DNA of 64,000 nucleotides from Kitagawia praeruptora (GCA_037693485.1 CM075346.1:52374001-52438000), one strand, 5' to 3'; positions 22,711 to 37,989 are shown, counted from the stretch's first letter. Made by a program: numbers and translations. Notes: a model not told the origin generated them from the sequence alone.

Positions 22711-22927
22711 GATTCTTGTTTCATACCATAACCTGGAATCGATCCTTGGTGAGTAATCGTTGGTGTATTAAGTTTTATTTGTATTTGATAAACTGGAATT
22801 TGGTTTGGGTTGAATTACAGGTGGATAGTTCGATTTACGAATAGTTCATGCTGAATTTTTCTAAAATTCCCCTGTATCAAAGTTATAAAAAAATATATTT
22901 TCAGTATTGGGAAGTCGGGGCGTTACA
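22711..22927 (+). repeat. 5' LTR stub of element P
   Basis: Matches 34057-34092 continued by 39657-39851, that is, the end of the P 3' LTR without the N2 insertion. At 22734-22755 it shows the empty N2 target (a single GATCC). It joins element G at 22705-22711 across a shared TTAGAT. Confidence 0.82.
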
Positions 22928-25900
22928 GGTATGGTCACTGAAACAAGTTAGGATGATTAAGTATACGTATTTAAGTGGGACGTTAGATAGAACGATTTAG
23001 GATAAATTCGCCTTAGGTTATTAGGACAACGGTTGCGACGTTTGCTAGTATTTCGACATATCGCGCGAGCCAGAATTCGATTCATTCGAAGGTACGACTT
23101 TGGACGAGGCAGTTGATTCGGCGTCGCTTACGTTCAATAGACGATCGGAGTTACCAGCATGGAGGATGTTACGTGTAGACCTTCGTGTATGTTCTATAAT
23201 TTTTTTTGCGACTTTAGTTACCTCGTGAAAGATATAGAAAGTATGAAAGGAAGAGGTAAACAAGATGCGAAATGTGATTTCTGGCATGTGATGGAGTAAG
23301 GACATGGTTATTCATTACTAGTCGTTGATTTCATTTAATTTGTTGATTAAGGAGATTTAACCTTTCCTTCTGTTTCTTTTTATCTTGATAATACCCCATC
23401 ACCTTTGATAATCAATATTTTTCAATTGATGACGAATTTTTCCAATTCATTTAAACACATTTCTTTTTTTCAAAGATACCTCTATTTTTCAGGGGATCAC
23501 TTGATTCAACATGATGCATATAAATTATTGAGACCCTTGAATTCTTTCTAATTTCCTCGAATAATTGATATTCCTTATTCAACACTGAATATCTATAAAA
23601 TTTTTGAAACTTTTGAATTCTTTTTGTTTCTCTTTGAATACTTAACTTTATTTATTCTGACTGGGATGAACAACCCTATGTATATAGGGTATTCAGGGAC
23701 ATCTTATCCATGTGATAGAAGTCTGGTGGGATGCCACTGATTGTGTTTATCATGAAAGTACAAAAGGTTGGCCCCCTTCTTGTGCTATGGTGGTTGACCT
23801 AAGTGACAAATGCAACCTGAAATTAGTTCAATAATCATATTGATCTCTCAATTAAATTTTTTTTATAAATTTTTTCAAACAAAACTCATCTTGTACTCAT
23901 ACATGTTAACACCTGTCTATACTATTGATCCCTTTTGTTATAAACCCTTGTGATTTCTAAAAGTTATCAATGATTGTGAGCAGGAATGATGGAGACAATG
24001 AAATTTTGAGTGGTGTAAGCTACATTTACGTCGAATGAAAAATTGGATGAGCAGGTTGAGAATTGAGGTTAAAGCAAGAATAGACAATGAGCAGATAACA
24101 AGGACACGAGATTATTAATTTTGTTAAGGTCGAAAATCGAATAATAATGGATATAGTTGGTATGTGATAGTTATGTTGAGCAAAGACTTTTGATGAACCC
24201 TTGTTTATTATATATGTTCACTGTGGATACAGTAATAGAATACTACAAAATTTGGATATTTGAGACCAATTGTAAGATATAAAAAAGTCTTAGAACCAGA
24301 ACGGGATAACTTGGGGGAAGCAGAGTAGAGCTAGATAGTTTTCTTTAAGAATTTCAACAAGAATAGAAGATTTGGATAAAGGAGTGAAGTGATTGTGTCG
24401 GAGTTAACAACTTATGTAGATATAGTTCGAAGAATTACGAATATTAAGAGTAAAAGATATTTGACCAAGATGGAATGAGGCAGTAGGAAAAAAGAATACA
24501 GAGAACCAGGAAATTTTCAGAATTGGTTAACAGGAAACATGAGGTTTAGTGGAAAACAGTGCAGGACCTAGGAGACTTAAAACCCGGAACGTGGGACAAG
24601 ATAACCACTGATAGAATATGAATTAGCACCGATAATAGACCTCCATTGTTAGAAGGAAAGAATTCGAGAGGAACCATACTGAAATTGTACTAGGCTAAAT
24701 ATGGAAAGATGTGAGAGTAAGCGGAAAGAACGGTGTGATAGTGAATGACAAAGTTAGAAGCCAGAAGTGGTACGCCACAAGCGCGGGAAGATAAGTCATT
24801 TTGTCTAGGATTGCATCATGTCAGTTCCAATGAATACTACGATAAGAACAACGGGACCCTCTCCTATTAAATTGCTCAGGAGCTAGAGGAATCGAAAAGG
24901 CTACAAATGGCGTTATTAAGTGTGGATATGATTACAGTTAGGAAAATAAGGTATTATTCTAGGATCGAATTGATTGACTGATTACGAGGTGCAAACAAGG
25001 TATGACGATAAGAAAGCGAAGTTATGATTCTCAAGGAATGTAGAAGTTGTGTTTCAAGACCAAGGGCATACAAAGGAGTTTTAACGATCACGCAGACCAA
25101 GAGATTATCATGACAAGATTCTAAAGTTTATCGTACGTACATGGGAAGGAGAGAATTAAATTGGAGCAGATTTAAGTGGTTAATGACTTTTGGATGTATG
25201 TATGGATGAATTACTAAGATTATCAGTAGACATGGATATAAAGTCAGTTACATATTTACTACCAGATATGTAATTAGGTTCAAGGATTCAAGATCGGAAG
25301 ATATAGCAAGATATTTGAGCATATAAGAAGAACATGCATGAGATTTCTAAGTACGAGCTTTGGATGAGATTTCTAAGTACGAGCTTTGGAGTTGGAAGAA
25401 ATATAATTTTCAGGATATGACGAGAAGACCGAAGTGAATGCCATGAAGATGAAGCTGTAATTAATCGGGAAAGGCCTAAGATGTCTACAGAGATTGAAAA
25501 CTGTGAAGGACCAGCTAGGAATATTATATTCTAGTTATTCAGTTGTTGATAAATGTTAGAATTAAAATGTGTAGAGTTTAAATGAGTTTTGAAGGTTTTA
25601 AGTTAATTATTGATGAAGTATACTTGGGTTTACCTATGTCAAGTTAAATGTTGATTTTATCAGATGCTAAAATTGTTAAAAAATTTATTGGATTGAAAGT
25701 TTAATTTGTGAATGGTATTGGAGGGTTGTGACCTCATGATAATTTGTGTTCCAAATAAGATATTTATGTTTTAAAGTAAATGGTGCCTCAGTAAAACAAT
25801 GGGGTTAAGGATAGATAGAAGTTTCCTAATTATTCCCTTCTCGAGTAACATTGTACGTTGAAAGGGGAGTAAGAATGATTGGGGGATTTCTTAATATTTT

Positions 25901-26401
25901 TTTCTCAAAGTTTTATCTGGGGCAATCTGAGTTATAAAGAGGAGCGTGGAAGTTGTAACAATTGTTTTAGTCGCGTGGATTTCGTTTTAAAGATTTAATT
26001 ATTTACCTGTTCACTTCAAGTCAAGGCAGATTTCTTCGCTTATATGTTGCTACAGGTTAAGGCAGGTTTTGTTTTAGTATTGTATATGAATGAATTATTA
26101 TAGATGATTGGGTCAGTAATGGAGGCGTTGTGTACAGGGCATAGTCCATTATACGAATAGGTCATGTCCGATTTTCGGTAGAATAGGCATTCACCTACGA
26201 GTAGTAAGCGTATAGAGTTAACGAGACTCGTAACCAAAAGATTTAAGCCGTAATGGGATATGATGATTGGCAGGATATGGCCTTATAAATATGAGTTGAT
26301 ATAAAGGAATCCTTGAGTTGAAGAAACAACTTGGGATATTAAAAAGTTAAATGTTTGAGAAATATCGTTTTCTTACTATCGATTCTGAGGACAGAATCCT
26401 A
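22928..26401 (+). pseudogene. Internal region of element P (gag and chromodomain relics, pol mostly deleted)
   Basis: No long ORF survives. In one frame, 24395-24430 reads SELTTYVDIVRRITNIK, matching the end of Tekay gag. In the same frame 24770-24820 reads RHKRGKISHFV-stop-DC, a zinc knuckle with two Cys changed to Arg and the Gly to Ser. Just before the PPT, 26318-26412 reads EETTWDIKK and later IKGGR, the end of a Tekay chromodomain. Only about 1.5 kb separates them, so protease, RT, RNase H and integrase are essentially gone. 22928 starts GGTATGG, at best a damaged PBS. 22928-24300 has nothing I can assign. Confidence 0.65.
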
Positions 26402-26416
26402 TTAAGGGGGGAAGGA
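26402..26416 (+). promoter_or_regulatory. Polypurine tract of element P
   Basis: TTAAGGGGGGAAGGA directly precedes the 3' LTR start TGTAACGCC and fixes the plus orientation of the element. The same tract appears on the minus strand in element L. Confidence 0.8.
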
Positions 26417-27349
26417 TGTAACGCCTTAGAAAATTCGAAATTATAAATATTTTTATTTAATACTAAATTTGGAATATATGGTGTGAATTTTTTTAGGTAA
26501 AATATATGTGACATCATGTTTATATATTTATATGGTGATGTATGTGTGTCACGTAGGTCCATGTATTTTTATTTGAATTTTTGTGATTGAAAATCTATTT
26601 AAATTATAAATTATTGATCTTTGAAAATTTTTATAAAATCATTGGAGTATTTAAAAATTCCGAAATCTTTTACAATATCATATTTGTATATTTATTTAAT
26701 TTTTAAAATAATTGGGAGAAATATTTTGAGTGCTTAAGTATTTTAAAATGATTTTAAGAGTTTTATTGCATTTAAAAGATCAATATTTGTAAAATTCATA
26801 TTTAATTCATGTTTGATCCTAAAAATATTTTAAAAATATTGGGATGTTAGAAATTTCATAAAATTTATTTTAGGGATTTTAAATTTATTTTTCTATTAAT
26901 TTTCAGTTTAATTTCCATTTTTAAAATGATTTAAAATCAATTTTATTAGATTTTTCAGGTTGTTAAAATCCCTTGATTTTATCTGATAAATGCCAGCATC
27001 TCTTTCTTTCTCCTTCGAGATACTTCTGGGCTATTCTCTGTGAATAATCTTATCTATATCTCTCCCTTCATTTCTCTATCTCTCTCCCTCAAAAAATCTC
27101 TCACAATATCTCTCTAATCTCTCTCTCATGCTTAAACTCTCAGGCTTAATCTCTCTCTCGCATCACCTCTCTCCCTCTCCTCTCTATCAATTATATAGGC
27201 GTATGTATGCAGTGGTTGGGGTATGTATATATGTACGGTGTGTGTGATTGAATTGGGGTCGGAGTCATGGGGGTCTCGCTGTTAAGCTTCGATTCGAAGT
27301 TGTTCTCTATGAATTCTTCTACGGATTATGCATTCCCTCCCATGTGTTG

Positions 27350-30300
27350 TGTGACAGCCCCAAATCCGGGGTCATAAATCTGGGCCATCACGGACCAATT
27401 TCCATTCAATATCAATATCCCTTGGGTCTTTTTTTTTATATCATTTAATGCTTAAACAGTTGACCCCACACTAATACACACACACACCAGTCATATGCTC
27501 AGAGAACAACATTTACCATAACAAAAGTTTAGAGTTGAAAGTTAAAAGAGTTATTACAAACCAGGATCATACTTAAGTACATTGTTGAATAACACTTCGA
27601 CATGAAGCGTTTCAACAACCAAAAGTTTATTACATGTCTTCATACTTAATTATACATAAGCCCTCAGAACCCGTTTACCTCATCACTACCTCCGGAATCG
27701 ATGCTAACGTGCCCTCAGAAGGTCGCCTTCCCCTTACCCTCTTGCGGGGCGTTCTGCGTAGTATTGGCATACCTAGCTATATATAGATAAGTAGCAAGAG
27801 TGAGCTATAATAGCTCAGCAAGATAATATGGTAAACTAGAATTTAAAATGTAACCAAGTATACATGTATATACATATGTAAGCGGTAACCAATTATAAAC
27901 TTTAAGGAAGAATAAAACTCTTATTTAATAATACATCATCCACTTACTATTATAAGAAAGAAATCTAGGATAATATAGTATCAGTTTCTCTTCTTAAATA
28001 AAATAATAATCAATATACCCTTTCAGTGTAATATTTCAAGATAATATGAATACTTGAATAAATCTCTCACTATCATCTTCTCATTTCCTTCTCATGCAAC
28101 AATTTTATAAATTAATATAAAATCAGTTTCTCTTCATCTATAACAATAATTCCATCGTTTCATATCATTTTCCCTTTTCAGTATACCAATCTGACTTTAT
28201 CATTGATTCTTTATTCAAATATTTTGGGGGTTTTCACTGTTGCCGAATACGTGAGGCACGATGATCAGTCGTCCTCCGTACCCGTCCCTTTTTACTACCG
28301 GTAGAAGGAATGAAGGCCACCTGCTAACATCATCCCTGGAGGAAGGCCACCTGCTAACATCCTCCCTGGAGGAAGGCCACCTGCTAACATCCTCCCTTGG
28401 CATCTTCGTGCCGAATCATGAATGCTAGACTATGTCGCACACAGCCCTGACACAGCCTCTTATGCAAGTTTGTTGCTAATCCCCCTTTTTATAAAATCAT
28501 TATTCAATTTATCAACACCATTTCACATTTCCATTCCCGTATATCATTTCCATTCTCGCACATTATTTCTATAAAATATATATAACATAACACTTTGATT
28601 ATGATTCAGATATCTCTTTTATATTTAAGAATTCAAATATGCTTTTATATTCATAAAACATTCCGTCTATTTTAAGAGTAGTAAATAATAATCAAATAAT
28701 ATTTATTCAACCAATAACACTAAAAGAATATTTTTAATATAGTATTATAAACCATATAACCCTAGATAACAACTGATACCATTCTCTTTCATATCTCTTT
28801 TACCTTAGAGCATATTCGTTCCATTCGTAATCATCTCTATATTCATATTTCATAAATCATATCCATCTCTCTTTAATTTCCCAAAATCAAGGAAATATAT
28901 TCTTTGTAATATAGTAATAATAGCATCACATATAAGTATATACATTCCATGATATCATTATTATTCCGAAGATAAATAATTTTCAAAGTAGGGATAGAAA
29001 GATCTTGCCTCGGTTCCGGTATCCTGACAGTATGGTTTGGGGCTCTTCCGGAGTTTCTATAAACACAAAAGGACCGTCGTTAGAATACCACATCTCTTAC
29101 TCACTACATTCTTATATAACAAGACCCTTTACACTTCAATATATGTTTAACGTATCATTATTACCCCAAAGGTTCAAGAACTTAACCATTTATAAACTCG
29201 ATCTAAGTTTTAGCATTTTCCACCATTCCCCTTAATAACCACACTCGACTGTAAAAATTCTCAGAAAATATAGATTTCGAATTTTAATGCAAGGTCAACT
29301 GTCAAGGGTCCTCTGACCACCCTACTACACTATCCCAAAATTTCGTGACTTATAAAAATGTCTAAGTATGGTAGCTTTAGCCTCAAAGTTGATACAATTA
29401 CGTTTTCTCGGTTATCGAACGTCTTTCAATAAAACTGACTTTTCTCCTAAACCGTTCATCAGATTTTAACGCACCTTATATCAAAACAATCTATGAACCA
29501 AGATCTATCATCTCATGGTCAATTGGTAACTTAAACAGTAGGGTACCGTCCGGTACAGGGATCTAAAACAGGGCAATTTACATCCTAATGAAAATCGGGC
29601 ATTATAACCGCTGTACTTTCATACTTTCCATATTTTACCCACTCCAAAACCATCATTCCACACTCAATCCAAACCCTACACCATGTGGACTATATTCCAG
29701 CCATGGTTCCAAGTTCACAACACAAAACTCATATCAACCCAAACCATTTAGAACACATATTCATCATAAACATTACATTAACATCACTTACTACTAACCA
29801 ATTAAATTTCTACCATAAATACAAAGAAGCAAGCATAGTTATACCTCCTTGAAGCTTTTAATATCCTTAATAATCCTTGGGCACACCTTGAACAACCTTA
29901 GTATGGCTTGTATTAACTAAATAAATCATTAAAACAAAGTTAAAACTTATAAAACACTATTCATTCACTATTCATCATCATCTTTAAGAATTTTGTTACC
30001 TATGAAGATGATATTGGTTTGCGTTGAAACTTTGTAGATCACTCTTTCTAACCTCCAAGATCACCCATGATTTTCCTCTTGATTTGTTATTGAAGAGAGC
30101 TAGGGTTTTTATTTTATTTTTTTTTCTTATTTTTCTTCTTGAAGCCGAATGGGAGTTTTTGGAATGGGGAGAGATTTGTTTCTTTGCTTTTTGTTCTATC
30201 TCATCTTAATCTTGGCTAATCTAGTGTCTTGTGGAAGCTTGGTGATTTTTACAAGGTTAAAAGACCAATTTACCCCTTAAACTTTGGTTTAGTGGAAGAT

Positions 30301-30820
30301 GATGTCATTGATGTGTATTTAGCAAGCTTGGTTATTAACCTTAGGTAATTACTAATAACCTTGGTAAATATTAATGTGGTAAATATCCTTATTATTTACT
30401 AACCTTGGTTACTTGGTTTTCATACTCGCCTAATTGTGGTTCGTTCCGAATATATCTCGTTATCCAGTGGTTTTGAAATCGTTTAACAATCCAAATTCCT
30501 TTGGTCTTCTCTTCACTTCGTAATCCCCTGGTTTAATCTAAATTCACTAATCCCTCAATATATAATTCTTATAATATTTTCATGCTCCTTAATATCCGAT
30601 AGAAGCTCTTTGGAAGTCAGAATCCTAAAAATCCATACTCAGGAATTTCTGAAATCTATCGTCATTTCGAGTCACTTATTTCCATTGTACAACACTAATA
30701 TGGTTTCTGTTTATTCATTTTATGTTTCCATTATAGAGTGCCTATATACCATTTCTCTAAGACTTCAAAATTTACTATTTATAGGATCACTGTAGCATTG
30801 CCAAAGTTAGGGTTATTACA
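27350..30820 (-). mobile_element. N1: solo LTR (3471 bp) of the element L family
   Basis: Bounded by perfect TGTTG duplications (27345-27349 and 30821-30825). Starts TGTGACAGCCCCAAATCCGG and ends AGGGTTATTACA, as in element L LTRs (AGGGGATATTACA). Long stretches are similar to L, including the palindrome TGAGCTATAATAGCTCA (27801-27817), the ACGATGATCAGTCG motif (28258-28271) and CTACCGGTAG (28295-28304). Orientation is inferred from L, whose PBS lies on the minus strand. No internal region. Confidence 0.88.
28307..28400 (+). repeat. Three-copy ~29-bp minisatellite in N1
   Basis: GAAGGCCACCTGCTAACATC repeats three times with short CTCCCTGGAG joins. One further copy follows the homologous palindrome in each element L LTR (48006 and 53974), so copy number differs between family members. 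Confidence 0.8.
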
Positions 30821-33800
30821 TGTTGTTGCCGTGTAACTGCGTGTGTAATTTGATTATGTAAGAGCTGTTGGGTGTGTGATGTTTTGTCAAGTTCATGTGT
30901 ATGTCTGCGTTGTATTGTGGGGATGAAGGTTCAGCAAGGAAGGGGTAAAATAGAGAGATTTGGAAAGGGTGGGTAGAGGTGTAGAGTGGAGTAAAAGAAG
31001 GAGGTAGAATGAGTGGAGGTTGATGTTGTGGTGGTAATTGGGCTGTGCGTGCGGCGTGTATGTAATATGTGAGTCCTGGTGTGTCACTTTTCTGTTGTGA
31101 ATGGTCCCATTGCTGTGGTTGTCCAGAAACTGAGTTGGGGTTTAGTTCAGTGGGTGATGCGAGTTAGGGTGGGTATGTACGGCTGCGAGTGTATATGTGT
31201 GTTTGAATGGTTTTGTGTAGTGATGTAGAGCAGCCTATGTAAGAGTGTCTGTATGTTGTGTGCGTGAATGTGCAGCTGGGTATGTAGTGATAATCCGAAA
31301 GGGGTTTTTCCAATTCCTGCCTAATCTGAGTTTAATCGAGTGTTTTGGATGATGGTTAGCTGCTGGGGTGTGGTTTGTAACACGTCTTGGCTGGTATTAC
31401 TTGGTTCGGATGATTTTTATAAGAGGTGGAGTGAATTCAATGGAATTGGATGTATGATTATAGTAGTTATATGTTGGTAATTTTGAGTTTGATACTTGCA
31501 TATTAAGTCCTGGGTAATTTCTGGAAATGTCAATGTTGTTAGTATTTAATTGTTAAAATTTCTTTAATAAATTGAAGATTAAATTGTTGTTAGTAGAGTC
31601 ATGTGTGAGGATGGGTATAGGGTTGAGTACCCAAGTGAATGGACAGTTGTGGCTCGAGCATTTGGTTTAAAAACCCAAGTAAGATTCGAATTTTTATATA
31701 AGAATTATAAGGTATTAAATCAGTAAGAAAAGCACCCCTAAAGGAGGTGGTAAACGTGATTAGTTAGTACATGTGTGATGTAATTATGTATGCTAAATTC
31801 GTGGAGTACCAGATAGTTAATATTAGAGTGATTCATGATGATTGTAAGTTGATTTAAAGCTGATATAAGTTGGAAGGATTGTTTGATTTCCTGTTTGGGG
31901 TCGGTTGTATTTTGACATGTGTTTTGATCTTATATAGGAGGTTCCATCGAATTTTTCGTTAAAATTATTATATAATTTTAATAAGAATAATTTGTATATA
32001 GGTTATGTTTGTGCTGTAAATCTTAATTGCTATGTGATCTAATGTGCTATATATGTTATGTTTACGCCAACTAGGAAACGTATGGGTAGACTAAATTAAA
32101 CAGTAAAGTTTCTAGTGGTTTGTGTACTGAAGTACTACTTTATATTTATATAGGTACAATTAAGAGGCCGTTTGAGAGCCAGTGCACGTGTAGATGGAAT
32201 CTCGAGAAAGAAGAGAATTATCGAAATTGACGAGTGTGCTCGTGTAGAGATTGACAAGTGATAAAAGAAATACGGACGTGGGATCGAATAAAGGCAAATG
32301 GATAAGGAAGTAGAGACTGATGTAAAGTGGGTAAAGAATTGAGATGTTGGAAGTGGAAACTTCGTATATTGAGGCAAGTTTACTATCCCTCACTTATTGT
32401 TCAAGTGATGTGAAACCTTATGTGTTATTAATTGTTCTTTCGATATTCCTTCTTGCATGCAATTATACTCTTCATTTTTATTCTGAATAATGTGAACCTG
32501 TTCGGTTAATTATACGATATTCCTTTCAAACTATTTTGCTAGTGTCTATAACCTTTTTTTATTCCCAATGATATTCTTCTTCTATTGATTTACAAACAAT
32601 CATTCTCAAATTATTCTGTCATTGTTTATTTTCCTCACCTATTGTTCGGGTGTTGATTTCTTCTAAAATCATTTTATATCGATATTCCTCGTCTTTATTA
32701 ATATTCTTTAAAGAAAGTTTTTCTTCAAATTGTTCTAAACTAATTCGAGGTTTAGATTGTCGTTGAGGCATGTGTTGCTCAGTGACGGTTTAAATTGAGA
32801 ATGAATTGAGATCTTCTTAATTATTCAAACTTATTATTGTCATGCCAGTTTTGGCAGCTAACTCCTATGAGAGCTTAGCCAACAAGAGTGGGATTTGAGT
32901 AATTGAGAATTTCTTAAATCTTCGTTTTAAACTATTCAAATCTTTTATGTAAGTTCGAATTTTGCCATGAAAATTTTCATCAATTGATAATCCTTGAAAT
33001 GAGTGGTTATCACCGATGCAGTAACTTAAATCTTCTGTTGAACTTCAGATTTCCCTTATTTCATGATTTTCCTTATAAACTGTTGTTCAATTCTAGACCC
33101 TGAATAATTGATCTGTTCCTAAATTATTAATGTTTCCTTGCTGAAATGTGATGTTGTTTTGCTGAACTATACTCTGCTTAGTTAAATCATATTGCTTTGA
33201 TGTCTTTAATTCCTTATATCAACTGCTTCCCTGATCCTTAATCTTTTAAAGTTGCTTCCTAAAATGGTTTAATTAATTAAAGATTAAAATTCCTTATACT
33301 GGGCTGATCTGTTATCAGTGAGTATAAAGGCCTTAAAAGTGAGATGTTTTCAAGGTTTTAAAGATTTTGTTGTGGGGGATTCCGTGAAAATGTTTTCTAC
33401 GGATTCCTTCAGATTGGAGGCGTAAGAGGCCGGGTGACGCCGGTCTAGCATTTTTTTAGCGTAAGAGGCTGGGCTGCATTTTTAGCGTAAGAGGATGGGG
33501 GAGTGCCCACTCCAGCATTAAGGCCAATGTGTTGCCTAATTGGGAACCCAATTTCAAGTTTGGGGACTTTACGTGGCTGATCACCCGTATTGTCCGTAGT
33601 TGGGAAAAAACTCCAATCAACTTTAATGTTTTAAAAAGTTTATGGAAAGTATGCTTTAACGATGAAATGGTTTTAAGAAAAGAAATGTTTTCCTGAAAGA
33701 TGATTTTTAGAAAATGGAAAGTTAAATCGTATGATGGAAATCGAATGATCTTTTGAGATAAAATGTTCATTGATATTGTTCATCAATGAATTATCGTAAT

Positions 33801-35350
33801 ATCGTTGTTTTACTATATTATTAACTTGCTGAGCGTTCTTTGGATCACTCTTGCTTTGTTTTATCTAACCCTTTGCAGTTATGTTTAATGATGATCTACT
33901 ACATTTATCCCTGCGAATGAGAGCGATGAGGCATTCTATACATGATAGATTTCGGAGCTAGAGCAGGTAAGCACAGATTGAGATTGAGCTACGAATTAGA
34001 TGTTATAGAAATTTGTATTAGAGCAGAGATAGAAGTCATAATAATTTGTATTGATTAGATTCTTGTTTCATACCATAACCTGGAATCGATCCTGTAACGC
34101 CCCAAATCCGGGGTCAGGGATTTGGTCGTCACGCGGAAATCCTTAACATCAAATCACCTGTTTGACAATATTAAACCACCTGTAATCATTTAATAACTGA
34201 ATTACAACATCTGTGACCCCAACCACCAAGCATCTTTTAGGTCATAGGGCTAGAAACAAGAACTAAAATCTTTACACCTTTATTACATCCATTTTATTAC
34301 ATCACACTATGTCTTACAAATCTTATACTACTAGTATAGCTTCGTTGGGAAGTACACCAGCAACTAGTACTACTCAATACAAAGTAATATATATTACACA
34401 TCAATACACTTATATATAACTTACTCCAGCTATCTATGTTCTGGATCATATCATCTTCACAAGGGCACACTGCCTGCTTCTCCTGAGCCATGCAGATAAG
34501 CCTCAATCATCTACCTTCCTCTGAAAGGTTAATATTTAAAACAAGCAAGTATGAGCGAAAGAATTGCCCAGCAAGTATTAATAGAGCACAACAACAATAT
34601 ATATCAATATACACATGGAGTTTTCGAAATATAACGATACTTTATATCAATTTCGAAATATTTACGACAATGAAACTTCAATAAAGAAAGTATGACGTTT
34701 AACGAAACATCCAATGAGCAGATAAGTTTATAATAACCATAGTAATCCTCATATCTTAGCGAAATAGTGTACACTACCGTATTGCTAATCTTTTAGAAAG
34801 CTTTTCAAAATACGCAGATCAATATGCTGCTAAGACAGTTGCTTATCATCATATACAAACCAACCATTAGAAGGTTTCATCTTTAGTATTTCTCAATCTG
34901 AAAGCATATACATATAAGTATGTCATTTCCATCAAACAACTTACAGATCGACATCATGTACCGGGTATAAGTTCTTTAACCACTTGATAAGTCTAAAATC
35001 AGAAATAACTGATAGGAAGAGAGTCAAAGCTCTTGAAGCAAAACATTTGGGACTTAACATCAATAACCGATGAACCATCTTTCATCTTTTGAATAATTGC
35101 AAAAGTGCACAAGCACGTGCCATTATTGTTAGAATAATCTTGCAGTTCTAGATACTGCATGAATTCATCACCTTTCAAAATTGAAAACAACACTATCGGC
35201 TACTTGGCACTTAGGCCTAAGAAGCAGTGTTTGAGTATTTTTCCAAAGTGGAGGATGGGACTTAAAGAAAACATAAAAACCTGACAAGGATTGACGATGA
35301 TCAGTCGCCACATCCAAGTCCAATAATCCGCGGGTCTTCTCTACCGGTAG

Positions 35351-35435
35351 AAGGATAGAAACTACATCCGTAACCATCCCCGAGTGAAAACTACATCCGT
35401 AATCACCCTCGATGAAAACTACATCCGTAATCATC
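35351..35435 (+). repeat. Three-copy ~28-bp minisatellite in N2
   Basis: GAAAACTACATCCGTAATCA repeats three times directly after CTACCGGTAGAAGG. It has the position, but not the sequence, of the N1/L minisatellite. Confidence 0.75.
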
Positions 35436-37769
35436 CTTCGGCAACACCTGGGCCGGAATAATAATTGATGGACCGCCTGGCTCACGACCGCTTACACATC
35501 CCGGGAATCGTTCGTCAACGATTCCCACACCTGCCAGAGTCCCCTTTTTCTTTTCTTGTCAAAATCATTTTGATAGAAAACTTGAGTAGTTGAAGTTCGA
35601 CTTCAGTCGACCGATAATTTCTTGAAAAACGAGCAAGGGAGTAAAACCTGACCGGGGGTTTTCGAAAATGTTTTGAGTTCAGAAGAGTTCAAGTATAGAT
35701 ATACACTTGTACCGATATCAATCTCGACACAGGGTTTTGTGATCACACATGGAAAATGGTACGCATAAAGCTTGTAACCACAACAGGGTAATTCCATATG
35801 TATATAAGTTCTTGAAAAGTAACTTGCCTAGATAAATTCAGAATATAATAGTGTTTTATAACCTTCAAAACACTTAGAGTATTTAATAAATATTTGACTA
35901 CTATGTAACAAATAATAAATATTCAATAATCCCTTTTTTAAAAGAATACTCAAATTAATATTCATTTATTAAGTAATATTCAAATAATACTTACTATTAA
36001 TACTGGAATATTTAATAACATCAAAACACCCGAATACAACTCTTGGGATGTTTCTAATCAAAGTCAAGACACAATCTCTCCAGCAGTCTCCAAACTATAG
36101 CCACTTTATCAAATAACTACTACTGACTCTCGGTCAATAAGAAATAATTAATAAGCATGAAATCCTTCTTCTCTTTCCTTTTTTTTTTTTGTTTCTTAAT
36201 GAACATTATAATTAATATTCATCGAATTAAATAAGCATTCAAGAACATATATCGACATCAATCTAGCTGTTTTAAGCTGAAAGTAACCAATTTATAACCA
36301 TTGGAATATCTTTAATCCGTATTGAAAATAAACTATCTCCGATAAATAATATACTAGATAGAATCACTCCATTAAATTGTTTTATTATTTCTCCGGGACA
36401 AAGTGATTTTAAGAAAGCGTTTTGAAAATAATATTCATCTAATTAAATAAATTTAATTAGGCGAATGAGGTTTATTTAATTAGTAAATGCTTTTAGGAGC
36501 AGCTATTAATTAAATAAACACTGGTTTATTGGTGATGTTGCCTTTAGGTTAATTATTGCGAAATTCTTTTTAAAAGCTTTGCCCGGGTTTTCGAAAACAT
36601 ACAATACGAAATAGCCCCAACACGCGGCTAAGTTCTAAAACTCAATACATGCCCTACCCTCTGAGCCTTTCTTATTCCGATACATAAATATATACCTCAT
36701 AACATATAGTCCAATACCATAGTACGAAAAGTTTATAGATATATATATATACCGTATAAATCAAGGTATAGAGCCATAAAAATATCACTGCCCATCAACA
36801 GTATTATAAGCCATGGGGTTTTGGTTATTGCACGAGCAGGATTTAATATTGTTGGCAAAGCAAGGAATACAATGATTTGGGAGAAGAAGTACAAGGTTGG
36901 AAAAACTCGCGATTATGAATTGAAAACTTGTTTAACACATTTCATATATTTAAAATAAATATACTCTGAACAATAGAGTATGCATAGTAAACTTGCCTCT
37001 GGTCCTTAGCAGAAAATAGAAACCGCGAACAAATCCTTCGCACCTCGTCCAAGTAATTCCATGGACCTTACCTGACGTCTCGATCTTCCTTTTTGGATGC
37101 ACGTCGCTCCAATTTGATTTCGCCCTATGGTACTGAAATGGTTACGAGTACGTGTCAGTCATGCCTCGTATCTCGAGTAGACACCACGCAGAATTACCAC
37201 TAAGTCACCTAAAGTCGAACTATAGGTGTCCTCCCTATAGCTGACTACTTAAATACCAATTAATACCCATAACACATTTAGTAGAGAAAAGACATGGAAG
37301 AGTCCCCTTTTTAAAGTAGACATTTCCTGGTGCTAACACATCATAACACTACACAGTTATAACACTTAGTCAAAACTCCACTTAACACTTTTGACCATAA
37401 TACTATTGACATACTCTTGTCACAAGTTAATTAACAAGTAATCCTCAAAACATACTTAGCCCTCGATAAAGACTCATAATACCCATTTAATCTTCAAGAC
37501 ACATTTAATCCTCGAATTAGCACATAATCCTCGAATTAATTCACTTAACACATATACACATAAACAGTTAACACCCAAATCATACCTTTAAAACCTTGAA
37601 ACCAATAAGTTAAATAAATTAAAACGCAGGGGATTTTTAGAAAATTTCGGCATGTAGTATTCGTTTATCGGACTATGGGCTCAGCCCCTCCATGCCAATC
37701 AAAACATTTCAACCCTGTTTTAAATAAAAATAAAGTTGCCTCAACTTGCAGCAAAGTAAACAAGTAAGA

Positions 37770-37858
37770 AAAGTACCCGCCCAGACATGCGGCAACTAGC
37801 ACATAAGGAAAAGTACCCGCCCAGACATGCGGCAACTAGCACGTAAGGAAAGTAAACT
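37770..37858 (+). repeat. Tandem duplication in N2
   Basis: A ~44-bp unit containing AAAAGTACCCGCCCAGACAT and GCGGCAACTAGCAC occurs twice in a row. Confidence 0.75.
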
Positions 37859-37989
37859 AAGTTTATCCACATTTAAGCCAACACCACGTAGTTGGCACTT
37901 ATACTATCAACATATACTATAACTTGATTCATACCATCTAGCACATAGACATTTACAAGTTATCCAACTCTTATGACTACTTTATATGG

